A DNA stretch of 64,000 nt from DATJGR01 sp963787045 (GTDB lineage Bacteria > Pseudomonadota > Gammaproteobacteria > Pseudomonadales > Azotimanducaceae): positions 62,001 through 126,000 of the forward strand of contig CAWBBR010000008.1 in the NCBI GenBank assembly GCA_963787045.1. Reading direction: 5' to 3'. Of the stretch, positions 37,914 through 47,327 are shown piece by piece; positions within the stretch are counted from its first letter, which is position 1, and the number at the start of each line of letters is the position of its first letter. The position numbers and the translations under genes are program-made. The notes beneath the pieces are model-generated. The model was given only the letters and a program-made list of their open reading frames with translations, was not told the DNA's origin and made no database searches.

Positions 37914-37990
37914 CGGAGTGTAGCTCAGCTTGGTAGAGCACCACGTTCGGGACGTGGGGGCCGGAGGTTCAAATCCTCTCACTCCGACCA
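37914..37990 (+). tRNA. tRNA-Pro (anticodon CGG)
   Basis: A full cloverleaf of 77 bases including an encoded CCA. Acceptor arms CGGAGTG and CACTCCG, D arm with GCTC/GAGC, anticodon stem CCACG/CGTGG enclosing TTCGGGA (anticodon CGG, reads CCG), and T arm with GGTTCAAAT. The tRNA precedes a small secreted-protein gene by 18 bases with no visible terminator between them. Confidence 0.96.
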
Positions 37991-38008
37991 TCTCTGATAG
38001 AGGCAGCC

Positions 38009-38480
38009 ATGTCGCCAAGACTTGCAAGACGTCGCTCGATTCTCGCCATCGCTTTCGTCATTGCCTGCGCGTCCGCATCTGCACAAGAAGATTCTCCCCC
38101 GCCGTCGCCGCAACCCGCGGTTGAGCTACCTGCCTGGATGACCGTCGATATCGTGAAGGCGGCCGTCGACATACACATGACAGACGAGCAACAGCATCAA
38201 TTCAACGACGCCGTTGCCGAGTTCGTCAGCAGCCACTTCGCAATGATTCAGAAGGAGCTGAAAAAGGAAGCGCCCGATCTGGAACAACGCGTCAAAAGTC
38301 GCGACGGTGTGTCTGGTACGCCAGATGGATACGCGGGTGCACCCGATACTAACGACCGAGCAATGGCCCGCGTACGAGAACTACAAGAAAGCGCTGCGTA
38401 CGCAATTGAAGGGAATGCCGTTGCCGCAAGGTTCCAGTAGCACCCGCACGCCGCACGGTGTGGGCGGAGGACAGGGCTGA
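38009..38480 (+). CDS. secreted protein of unknown function (frameshifted at about 38306)
   Basis: I do not recognise this family. It opens with a signal peptide (RRRSILAIAFVIACASASA then QEDSPPPSP) and a helical region with TVDIVKAAVDIHMTDEQQHQFNDAV. After KSRD the frame breaks. Dropping one G at 38306/38307 gives VCLVRQMDTRVHPILTTEQW and PAYENYKKALRTQLKGMP, a natural continuation ending at the TGA of 38478-38480, directly adjacent to the convergent transglutaminase gene. The corrected product has about 156 residues and is probably periplasmic. Confidence 0.6.
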
Positions 38481-39359
38481 TCAGCCCGTGACCGATTCGA
38501 CGCTGACGCCCACCGCAACCGTGTGCGCACCGCCGCCGACGATGATGCCCGTGGTGGGGCTCACGTCGCCGTAGTCGCGGCCCCACGCCAAAGCGATGTG
38601 TTCGTCAGACGGCATCAGATTGTTGGTCGGATCGAACTCGACCCAACCGAAATCCGGACACCAGACTGCAATCCACGCGTGCGACGCATCGGCGCCGACG
38701 AGCCGTTCCTTCCCCTCAGGCGGATGGGTTAGCAGATAGCCACTCATGTAGCGCGCCGGCAGTCCGAGGCTGCGCAAAGCCGCGATCTCGAGATGCGCGA
38801 AGTCCTGACATACGCCGCGTCGCTTCGACAACACTTCGCTCACCGGCGTCCAGACGTCGGTTACGCCGCCTTCGTAGATGAATTCGCGATAGATCTTCGC
38901 CGTCAGCTCCATTACCGCCGTCAGAAACGGTTGGCGCGGCTTGAACGCTCCTTTGGCGAACGCGTACACGTCGTCGTCGACGTCGATGTATGGCGACGCG
39001 AACGCGAACTGGCTGGCGTCGAGTGCGGCTTTGGTCTTCGGTGGATCGAGCGCTGCGGCGACCTCTTCCCACGACGGTCCCATATTCAGCAGCGCCGCAT
39101 CGACCGGCTGCACTTCCACCCGCGAGGCGCTTCGGATCGTCAGCCGCGCGTGCGGCATCTGCACCGTCAGATACGTGATCTCGTTGCCGAAGAAATCGTT
39201 GCGCGTGTTCCGCATCACCGGTGCCGGCTCGACGATCAAGCGGCTGTACAGCGGTTTCTGTCGGGGCGATTCGCGCGGCGCCAGCCGCAGCAGTTGATGC
39301 GAAACGCTGACGGGTTGCGCGTAGTCGAACGTGGTGTCGTGATTGATGTCGTAGATCAC
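38481..39359 (-). CDS. transglutaminase-family cysteine protease-like protein
   Basis: A 292-residue cytoplasmic protein with an N-terminal bacterial transglutaminase-like domain (residues 1-80, MIYDINHDTTFDYAQPV...) and a catalytic domain. The triad is visible: Cys184 in RRGVCQDFAHL, His227 in ASHAWIAVW and Asp243 in EFDPTNN. No signal peptide. Its ATG overlaps the stop of the ATP-grasp/alpha-E gene (ATGA). In other bacteria this family accompanies DUF2126, ATP-grasp and alpha-E proteins and is predicted to cleave or ligate isopeptide bonds. The substrate is unknown. Confidence 0.88.
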   Translation of the reverse strand: MIYDINHDTTFDYAQPVSVSHQLLRLAPRESPRQKPLYSRLIVEPAPVMRNTRNDFFGNEITYLTVQMPHARLTIRSASRVEVQPVDAALLNMGPSWEEVAAALDPPKTKAALDASQFAFASPYIDVDDDVYAFAKGAFKPRQPFLTAVMELTAKIYREFIYEGGVTDVWTPVSEVLSKRRGVCQDFAHLEIAALRSLGLPARYMSGYLLTHPPEGKERLVGADASHAWIAVWCPDFGWVEFDPTNNLMPSDEHIALAWGRDYGDVSPTTGIIVGGGAHTVAVGVSVESVTG

Positions 39360-41918
39360 GTCGAACTACCGGAGCGGCCGGAACCGGAAATCTGGCGTTC
39401 CAGCGAATGGCTGAAATACGTGCCTTCAATGACGTCGGACAGTTCGTCGGCGCCCGATTCCAGTCGCGTCAACACCCGATCGAGGTGAGTGCGTTTTCCG
39501 GCGCGACTGCGCACGATCGACAGTCTCTTCACGTCGCATAGTCGCAGTTCCGCCAGCAAGCTGATGACGATCTTCTGCGCGCCGCTGATCGGACCGGATT
39601 CCTGCTCGAGCGGCATCACTTTCAGATGTTCCTCGATCTCGCAGATCTGAAAGATCAACGACCGCGGATTGCTTTCGTCCGCCATCACCAGGTCGAGCAC
39701 TGCGGGCAATTGCGGAATTGCCTTGTAGCGCGACCGGTACGTCATCGTGCTGTCGACGAGTTCGAGCAACAGGTTCAGCACGCCGCTCTCGGCCGGTTCG
39801 CCGTGCGTCGTGATCCCGCGCATCAACCGCGCGGCATAACGCGTTCGTTCGATCCTGCGACCCATGTCCAGCAACCGCCAACCATAACCGCGCGTCATGT
39901 TCTCTTGAATCATCCCGGTAATGGCGGAGAGATTCTGAATCATCGTATTCAGCAGCTTCACCGCGTCACCGATGGCATGCGCGCGCCACGGCACTTCGGG
40001 CGTGCGCGTCAGACTCTCGAGAATTCGCCACGAGTCGGCGGAAAGGCGCTCGCGCACCAGTTCAGCCGTTCTACCGACGTTGCCGAGCACCTTTGCCAAT
40101 CCGTCAGGCGACTCCGGGTCGAACAGAACCTGCCATAGTTCCTGTTCCACGGCTCTTGCACCATCGACGGTTGCGCGTCTGGCCCGGCGCGCCGTCAAGC
40201 GTTCCTGTGAGACGAGCAGGCGCGCGAGCGTATCGAGCGTGGCGGGATCGTTGCCGGCGCTCTCGCCGGACAGATAGCTGAACAGGCTGCGGTAGAGCCG
40301 CACGGCGCCTTCGGCGCGCTCCAGGTACCGTCCGAGCCAATACAGATTGTCGGCAGCACGGCTCGGCAGATCGCGGTCCGACCGACGCAGCGCCGTTGCC
40401 TGCAACGACCTGCCCAACAAACTGAACGTGTCTACCGATTCGTCGGACAACACCCAGACGTCTTTGCTGTAGTCCGACTGTCGGACGCTGCGCCCGCACG
40501 TCGCCGTCTCGCGTCAGCAGCGCGAGACCGCCGGGCATCACCCGATACCCGTCCTTGGTCGCCGCAACGAACACGCGCAGCGTCAGCGGCTCGGCGCGCA
40601 CCAGACCCTCGCCGGACCAGAACGGCGCCGTCGAAAGCTGAATCCCTTCCTGCGCGACGAACTGATGCGGCCGGCGTTCGATCATCTCTTTCACGACGGC
40701 TGCAGACAGGCCGTCGAATTCCGAAGTGAGCGTGCCGCGGCTGCCGCTCGCAATCAACGAACGCGATGCGAACGAGCGGCGTACAACAAGGTCGCCGAGG
40801 TGCGCGAGCACGTGCTCGCGATCGGCTGGATTACCGCACCACCAGGTCGGAATGCTCGGAATCTTGAGGTCTTCTCCCAGTACCTGCCGCGAAAGGCTCG
40901 GCAGGAAACTCATGATTGCTTCGTTCTCGACCACGCCGCTGCCCATGGAATTCGCGATGACGACCTGGTTTTCCCGTGCTGCCTGCAGCAGACCGGCGAC
41001 GCCGACGCTGGAATCCACGCGCAACTCCAGCGGATCGCATTGATTCGATTCGACGCGGCGCAGTATCAACTCGACCGGCTTCAAGCCTTCGAGCGTCTTC
41101 AGATAAACGCGCCCCGCGCGCACCGTCAGATCGGCGCCTTCGACCACCGGATAGCCGAGGTAACGACCCAGAAATGCGTGTTCGAAGTAGCTGCGGCCGG
41201 GACCCGGAGACAGCACCACCGCCAGATGATCGTCGCGTCCGCCGAGATGCAGCAGGTTCTCGCTGAATCCGCCGAAGAACGAGGCGAGGCGGTGTACGTT
41301 GCACGCCTCGAACATGTCCGGCAGGCACCGCGAGGTGATGATGCGGTTCTCGAGCGCATAGCCCGCCCCTGCCGGCGATTGCGTGCGATTGCTCAACACC
41401 GACCATTGCCCGTCGGGAGAACGGCCGAGGTCGAACGCCAACAGGTGCAAGAAGGTGCCCTCGCGCGCGCTGACTCCGTGACACGGCAGCAGGAATTCCG
41501 GATTGCCGAAGACGAGCGCCGGCGGAATCGAACGTGACTTCAGCAGTTGCTGCGCGCCGTACAGATCCGCGACGATCATGTTCAACAATCGCGCGCGCTG
41601 AATGAGTCCGACCTCGAGCGCGTGCCACTCCGCCGGCGCCATGATCAACGGCAGCATGTCGAGGCGCCACTGTCGCGCGGCGTCTCCTTCGGTGCCGTGG
41701 GCGATGTAGGTCACGTCGTTTTCATGGAGCATGCGCGCGGCGGTTTCCGCGGCGTGCAGGCGACCTTCGCCGCCCATCGCGGTGAGACCGTCGATGAACG
41801 AGCGCCAATGCGGGCGCAGCGTTCCGTCGCGCCCCATCATCTCGTCGTAGACATCCGATCGCGGACGGTAACCCGACACCATCGGATCTACGCCTCGGTC
41901 GTCGGCTGCGTCGATCAA
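39356..41918 (-). CDS. circularly permuted ATP-grasp protein fused to alpha-E domain (frameshifted at about 40490)
   Basis: A predicted peptide-forming ligase. The first 470 or so residues are the DUF404/DUF407 type ATP-grasp (VYDEMMGRDGTLRPHW, LNMIVADLYGAQQLL, DDHLAVVLSPGP, NSMGSGVVENEAIMSF). The C-terminal 320 are the alpha-E domain (SRAADNLYWLGRYLERAEGAVRLYR, SVRQSDYSKDVWVLSDES at the join). One extra base at about 40490 splits the frame; removing it gives a continuous 853-residue fusion. In many genomes these are two genes. It starts 1 base after the DUF2126 stop and overlaps the following transglutaminase gene. Function is predicted only. Confidence 0.85.
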
Positions 41919-41919
41919 A

Positions 41920-44900
41920 TCAACTCCAGCGCAAGTCGAGCGTGTGTGGAAACTCGGGTCGCACTATCGAACGCGGTTCCGGACACGGACCAGCGGTGTG
42001 TCCAAACGCGAAGAATCGCGAAAGGCGACGGCTTTCTGCCTCGTTGCCATTCACCGGGAAGTGTTCAAAGTTCCGCCCTCCGGGATGCGCGACGTGATAC
42101 GTGCAGCCGGCCACCGCGCGTTGCGTCCAACGATCGTATACATCGAATACCAGCGGTGCATCGACCTCGATCGTCGGGTGCAGGCTCGCGGCCGGCCGCC
42201 ATGCGCGAAAGCGTATGCCGCCAACGTATTCACCGTTCACGCCGGTCGCTCGCATCGGCATCGCACAGCCGTTGCACGCGATCACGAATCGTTCCGAAGT
42301 GTAGCCGGTCACCTTCACCTGCAGGCGCTCGAGCGAAGAGTCGACGTACCGCACGGTGCCGCCCGGCGCGCCCTCTTCGCCCATGACGTGCCACGGCTCC
42401 AACGCCTGACGCAGTTCCAGCGCCATGTCGCCGTAGCGGATCTCCCCGTAGCGCGGAAAACGGAACTCGAAATGCGGTGCGAACCAATCGAGTTCGAGCG
42501 GATACCCCGCCTGGTTCATGTCGCGAATCAACTCGGCAAGGTCGTGCCACACGAAATGCGGCAGCATGAATCGATCATGCAACAGCGTTCCCCACCGCAC
42601 GAGCTCGCGCTCATACGGCGCCTTCCAGAAGCGCGCCACCAGCGCCAGCAGCAGTTGCTGTTGCGCAAGGCTCATCTGCGCGTGTGGCGGCATCTCGAAC
42701 GCGCGGAATTCGACGAGACCGAGCCGCCCTGTCGGCCCGTCAGGCGAATACAGTTTGTCGATGCAGATTTCCGAACGGTGCGTGTTGCCGGTGACGTCGA
42801 TCAACAGATTGCGAAAGATCCGATCGACGAGCCATGGCGGCGGAGCGCCGTGCTTTCGGTCCGGCACTTCGGTAAATGCGAGTTCGAGTTCGTGTAGACC
42901 GTCGTGGCGAGCTTCGTCGACGCGCGGCGCCTGGCTCGTCGGCCCGATGAACATCCCTGAGAACAGATACGACAGCGACGGATGATGTTGCCAATACGTG
43001 ATCAGGCTTCGTAGCAGATCGGGCCGACGCAGGAACGGGCTGTCTGCTGCGGTCGGGCCACCGAGCACTACGTGGTTGCCTCCACCGGTGCCCGTGTGGC
43101 GGCCGTCCAGCATGAATTTCTCGGTGCCGAGCCGCGTCAGCCGCGCTTCTTCATAGATGGCGTTCGTGGTCGCCACCATCTCGTCCCAGCCGTGTGACGG
43201 ATGGATGTTGACCTCGATGACACCGGGGTCGGGCGTCACCTTGATCACGTTCAGCCGCGGATCCGACGGCGGACCGTAACCTTCCAGATGCACCGGCATC
43301 ATCAACTCGGCGGCCGTGTCTTCCACGGCCGCAACGAGATCGAGGTAGTCCTCTACGGTCTCCACCGGCGGCATGAAGACGTTCAAGCGGCCGCCGCGAG
43401 GCTCGACGACGAGCGCCGTACGTACCGGCACCGCCCCTTCGAGGTCTCGTTGGTTCGCGATCGTCCTGGCTCGCTCGCGATCGTGATCGCGGGTCCAACC
43501 GCCGCTGAGGAATGGCTGACGGTGCGGATCTGGGGCAGCGAGCTCCTCGCGCGGCTCGAACGGATCCGGCGGGATGATTCGCGGATACCTCGACGGCGGA
43601 AGATGCGGCAACGACGGCAGCGGCAACCGATAGCCGACCGGCGACTCGCCCGGCAACAGCAACAACCGCTTCGCTCGCGTCGACCATGATTCGGTCAGCC
43701 AGCGACGACGGTCGTGAGCCGCCTGCCAGCGCTGTACCGGCAGCACGAATCCCACCGGCGTGCCGAGACCGCGCTCGAACACCCGGGCGAGGCGCTCGCG
43801 CGCCATCGGATCGTCGAGCTTGTTGTCGAGCGGATCGAGGTTCTCCGGAAGGCGGCGTTCTTGCGCGGTGAAATACCAGGGGTCCTCAAAAGCCGCGACC
43901 GGCGCCTGCACCGGAAGGTCGAGTCGTCGGGCAATTCCCTCGATGAACGCGCGCGCCTGTGCGCTCGTTGGCGCGTAGTCGACCGCTTCGTCGGCAACGT
44001 ATGCCTGATCGCGCCACAGCGGTCTCCCATCGCCACGCCAGTACAACGCAAACGCCCAGCGTGGAAGCTGTTCGCCCGGATACCACTTGCCTTGTCCGAA
44101 ATGCAGCATCCCCTCCGGCGCAAAACGAACGCGCAACCGCTCGATCAGCTGCGCCGCCAACACGCGCTTCGTGGGGCCGGTGGCGGCCGTGTTCCATTCC
44201 TCGCCGTCCGGATGATCGATGGACACGAACGTGGGTTCTCCGCCGATCGTCAGGCGCACGTCCGCGGCTTTCAGTTCGGCATCGAGGCGATGCCCGAGTG
44301 CATCGATGCGCTGCCACTGCTCGGCGGTGTACGGCTTGGTGACGCGCGCCGTCTCGGCGATTCGATCGACCGACATTTTGAAATCGAATTCGATCTCGCA
44401 CGGCTCCAGCACTCCGGAAATCGGCGCCGCTGACGGTGCTTGTGGGGCGCAGGCGAGCGGAATGTGACCCTCGCCGGTCAGCAATCCGGACGTTGGATCG
44501 AGGCCCACCCAACCCGCGCCCGGCAAATAAACTTCTGCCCAGGCATGCAGGTCGGTGAAGTCGTGGCTCGTACCGGACGGTCCATCCAACGACTTCACGT
44601 CGGCGGTGAGCTGGATCAGATAGCCGCTGACGAACCGCGACGCGAGTCCGAGATGGCGGAGGATCTGCACCAGCAACCAGCTCGAGTCGCGACACGAGCC
44701 GCGCTGGAGCGTCAACGTTTCCTGTGGCGTCTGAATGCCGGGCTCCATCCGCACCACGTACTCGATCTCGCCGGCGAGTCGCTGATTCAGCTCGACCAGA
44801 AAATCCGCGGTCGGCTGCGCCTTCGGTCGAGGGAACGCATCCAACCAGGCGCGCAATGCCGGCTCCGCCGGCGCCGCATCCAGGAACGGTTCGAGCTCGC

Positions 44901-45234
44901 GCCGCAACTGCGGCTCGTATGCGAACGGGTACTTCTCGGCATCGGGCTCGAGAAAGAAGTCGAATGGGTTGTAGACCGCCATGTCGGCCACCAGGTCGAC
45001 CTTCACTTCGAACGACTCGACCGGTTCCGGAAACACGACGCGCGCCAGGAAGTTGCCGTACGGATCCTGCTGCCAGTTCAGGAAGTGTCCTCTCGGCTCG
45101 ATCGACAACGAGTAGCTCAGGATGTTCGTGCGGCTGTGCGCGGCGGGCCGCAATCGGATGGTCTGCGGTCCGAGCTGAACGGGGCGGTCGTACTGGTAGC
45201 GCGTCTCATGCGTCAGCGCCACGTGAATGGTCAT
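41920..45234 (-). CDS. transglutaminase-DUF2126 (predicted amidoligase) protein
   Basis: A 1104-residue two-part protein. Residues 1-300 form a transglutaminase-like domain with Cys181 (LQRGSCRDSSWLL), His230 (TDLHAWAEVY) and Asp246 (VGLDPTSG). From about residue 330 (VRLTIGGEPTFVSIDHPDGEEW) to the end is DUF2126, which Pfam describes as a putative amidoligase (COOH-NH2 ligase), with LDGRHTGTGGGNHVVLGG and RPDLLRSLITYWQHHPSLSY. No signal peptide. A ribosome binding site (AGGAA) precedes ATG 45234. It heads the three-gene ligase/transglutaminase set and follows the peptide importer ATPase on the same strand after 73 bases with no terminator. Confidence 0.88.
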   Translation of the reverse strand: MTIHVALTHETRYQYDRPVQLGPQTIRLRPAAHSRTNILSYSLSIEPRGHFLNWQQDPYGNFLARVVFPEPVESFEVKVDLVADMAVYNPFDFFLEPDAEKYPFAYEPQLRRELEPFLDAAPAEPALRAWLDAFPRPKAQPTADFLVELNQRLAGEIEYVVRMEPGIQTPQETLTLQRGSCRDSSWLLVQILRHLGLASRFVSGYLIQLTADVKSLDGPSGTSHDFTDLHAWAEVYLPGAGWVGLDPTSGLLTGEGHIPLACAPQAPSAAPISGVLEPCEIEFDFKMSVDRIAETARVTKPYTAEQWQRIDALGHRLDAELKAADVRLTIGGEPTFVSIDHPDGEEWNTAATGPTKRVLAAQLIERLRVRFAPEGMLHFGQGKWYPGEQLPRWAFALYWRGDGRPLWRDQAYVADEAVDYAPTSAQARAFIEGIARRLDLPVQAPVAAFEDPWYFTAQERRLPENLDPLDNKLDDPMARERLARVFERGLGTPVGFVLPVQRWQAAHDRRRWLTESWSTRAKRLLLLPGESPVGYRLPLPSLPHLPPSRYPRIIPPDPFEPREELAAPDPHRQPFLSGGWTRDHDRERARTIANQRDLEGAVPVRTALVVEPRGGRLNVFMPPVETVEDYLDLVAAVEDTAAELMMPVHLEGYGPPSDPRLNVIKVTPDPGVIEVNIHPSHGWDEMVATTNAIYEEARLTRLGTEKFMLDGRHTGTGGGNHVVLGGPTAADSPFLRRPDLLRSLITYWQHHPSLSYLFSGMFIGPTSQAPRVDEARHDGLHELELAFTEVPDRKHGAPPPWLVDRIFRNLLIDVTGNTHRSEICIDKLYSPDGPTGRLGLVEFRAFEMPPHAQMSLAQQQLLLALVARFWKAPYERELVRWGTLLHDRFMLPHFVWHDLAELIRDMNQAGYPLELDWFAPHFEFRFPRYGEIRYGDMALELRQALEPWHVMGEEGAPGGTVRYVDSSLERLQVKVTGYTSERFVIACNGCAMPMRATGVNGEYVGGIRFRAWRPAASLHPTIEVDAPLVFDVYDRWTQRAVAGCTYHVAHPGGRNFEHFPVNGNEAESRRLSRFFAFGHTAGPCPEPRSIVRPEFPHTLDLRWS

Positions 45235-45307
45235 GAAACGTTCCTGGACCGGGGATGACAGGCGACTCTATTGGCCGACATCGACAATAGCAACCGAGCG
45301 CCGCACG

Positions 45308-46350
45308 TTACGAAAGCGAGTTGTATTCCGCGGCAATTTCGCGCCAATAGTGACACGCCACCGCACCATTCGAGGGCGGGTTCGCGTCTCGCTTCGACGC
45401 TGTCGACAACGGGTTCCGAGAACCGGCGCGCGGGTCGCGCAATCCGCACGCGCGTGCGCGCAGCGCGGATGAAAACGACAACCGCTCGGCGGTTCGATCG
45501 GCGACGGCACGTCGCCCTGCAGCACGATGCGCGAATTGCGTCGCGCATCGCGATTGACGGGATCGGGGATTGGAATCGCCGACAACAGCGCGCGCGTATA
45601 CGGGTGGCGCGGTCGCTGGTAGATCTGGCGCGCAGCCGCGCGCTCGACGATCTGCCCCAGGTACATCACCGCAACCTCGTCGGACATGTGCTTCACGACC
45701 GCCAGGTCGTGCGCGATGAAGATCAGCGCCAGGTTCATTTCGGCCTGAAGGGTCAGCAACAGATTCAGTACCTGCGACTGAATCGACACGTCGAGCGCCG
45801 AGACGGCCTCGTCGCAGACGATCAACTTGGGGCGCAGCGCGATTGCCCGGGCAATGCCGATGCGTTGCCGCTGGCCTCCGGAGAATTCGTGCGGATAGCG
45901 CTGCGCGGCGTCGCTCGAGAGTCCGACCTTCTCCAGCAGCTCTGCCACCCAACGACGCCGCTCCGCCGCGGAGCCGAGCCGGTGCACGATGAACGGTTCC
46001 TCCAGAATGCGACCGACCGAATGGCGCGCGTTCAGCGATTCGAATGGATCCTGGAAGACGATCTGAATCTCGCGCCGCAACGCGCGCAGCTTTGCACCAT
46101 CAAGGTGAGTGATGTCGGTGCCTTCGAAGAAGATGGATCCCGCCGATGGCTCCAGCAGGCGCAACAGCGTCTTACCGACGGTGCTCTTGCCGCAGCCCGA
46201 CTCGCCGACGAGTCCGAGCGTCTCGCCGCGGTTGAGACTGAACGAGACGCCATCGACTGCGTGGACTACGCCGACCCGACGCTGCAGCACACCGCCACGT
46301 ACCGGAAAGTGTTTCGTGAGCCCGCGAACCTCGAGCAGCGGCGCACTCAA
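45308..46350 (-). CDS. peptide ABC transporter ATPase, OppF/DppF type (C-terminal frameshifts)
   Basis: Second ATPase of a peptide importer. Walker A GESGCGKST, signature FSGGQRQRIGIA, Walker B LIVCDEAVSALD and H-loop AHDLAVV are intact. The C-terminal oligopeptide-transporter domain reaches SGCRFHPRCAHARADC and then loses frame near 45420; the expected ending VACHYWREIAAEYNSLS is found in another frame up to 45308. Two +1 shifts (near 45420 and between 45350 and 45385) or one -1 shift would repair it. TTG 46350 overlaps the stop of the preceding ATPase (TTGA) and matches the family start; GTG 46374 is an alternative. The ATPase core is unaffected. Confidence 0.85.
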
Positions 46351-47327
46351 CTCAGTGCCTTCCAGTGGTGACACGCCACCCAGTGATCGGCGCCGGTCCG
46401 TTCCAGAGCCGGTTCCTCAGCGCAAATCGCCGTGGCGTGCGGACACCGGTTCGAGAACCGACAGCCCGCGGGCAACGCCGTCAGCGCCGGCACCATGCCC
46501 GCAATCGTCTGCAGCCGGGACTTCGGCTGATGCTGAAGCTGCGGCATCGATGCCAGAAGCCCGCGTGTATAAGGGTGCAGCGGACGCAGGAACAGTTCGG
46601 TGACCGACGCCTTCTCGACGATCCGGCCGGCGTACATCACGACCACCTGGTCTGCGATCTCGGCGATGACACCCAGATCGTGCGTAATGAAAATCACCGA
46701 CATTCCGCGTTGGCGACGCAGTTGTTCGATCAGTTCGAGGATCTGCGCCTGAATGGTGACGTCGAGCGCCGTCGTCGGCTCATCGGCGATCAGAACGTCG
46801 GGACGGCACGCCAGCGCAATCGCGATCAGCACGCGTTGACGCATGCCGCCGGACAGCTGATGCGGATAGTCGTCGAGACGAAGCTCGGGCGCCGGAATGC
46901 CCACTTCCGTCAGCAGATCGACGGCGCGCCGCCGCAATGCCGCGTCGTCGCTAACGTTTTCGTGCAGTCGCATCACCTCGACCAGTTGTCGCCCGATCCG
47001 CTGCACCGGGTTCAGCGCCGTCATCGGCTCCTGGAAGATCATCGAGACGCGGCGGCCGCGAATCTCGCGCATGGCGTCGGCCGGTAGTCGCAACAGATCT
47101 GTGCCGTTGAGCAGAATGCGGCCCTCCACGACACGGCCGGCCGGTCGCGGCAACAACCCCATGATCGACAGCGCGGTCACGCTCTTACCGCAACCGGACT
47201 CGCCGACCACTCCCAGCGTAGTGCCGGCAATGAGGTCGAAGCTGACGCCGTCGACTACGCGAACGGTGGCGTCGTCGCCCACGAACTCGGTGGCCAGCGA
47301 TTCGACGCGAAGTACGACGTCACTCAA
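46347..47327 (-). CDS. peptide ABC transporter ATPase, OppD/DppD type
   Basis: First ATPase of the importer, 326 residues. Walker A GESGCGKSV, Q-loop FQEPMTALNP, signature LSGGMRQRVLIA, Walker B VLIADEPTTALD, H-loop THDLG, then the C-terminal Opp/Dpp Cys motif AGCRFSNRCPHA and HWVACHHW. TTG 47327 is preferred because it gives SDVVLRVESLATEF, the family N-terminus, and overlaps the binding-protein stop by 8 bases; the frame runs on upstream without homology. In E. coli YejF both ATPases are fused in one chain; here they are separate. Confidence 0.88.
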   Translation of the reverse strand: MSDVVLRVESLATEFVGDDATVRVVDGVSFDLIAGTTLGVVGESGCGKSVTALSIMGLLPRPAGRVVEGRILLNGTDLLRLPADAMREIRGRRVSMIFQEPMTALNPVQRIGRQLVEVMRLHENVSDDAALRRRAVDLLTEVGIPAPELRLDDYPHQLSGGMRQRVLIAIALACRPDVLIADEPTTALDVTIQAQILELIEQLRRQRGMSVIFITHDLGVIAEIADQVVVMYAGRIVEKASVTELFLRPLHPYTRGLLASMPQLQHQPKSRLQTIAGMVPALTALPAGCRFSNRCPHATAICAEEPALERTGADHWVACHHWKALS

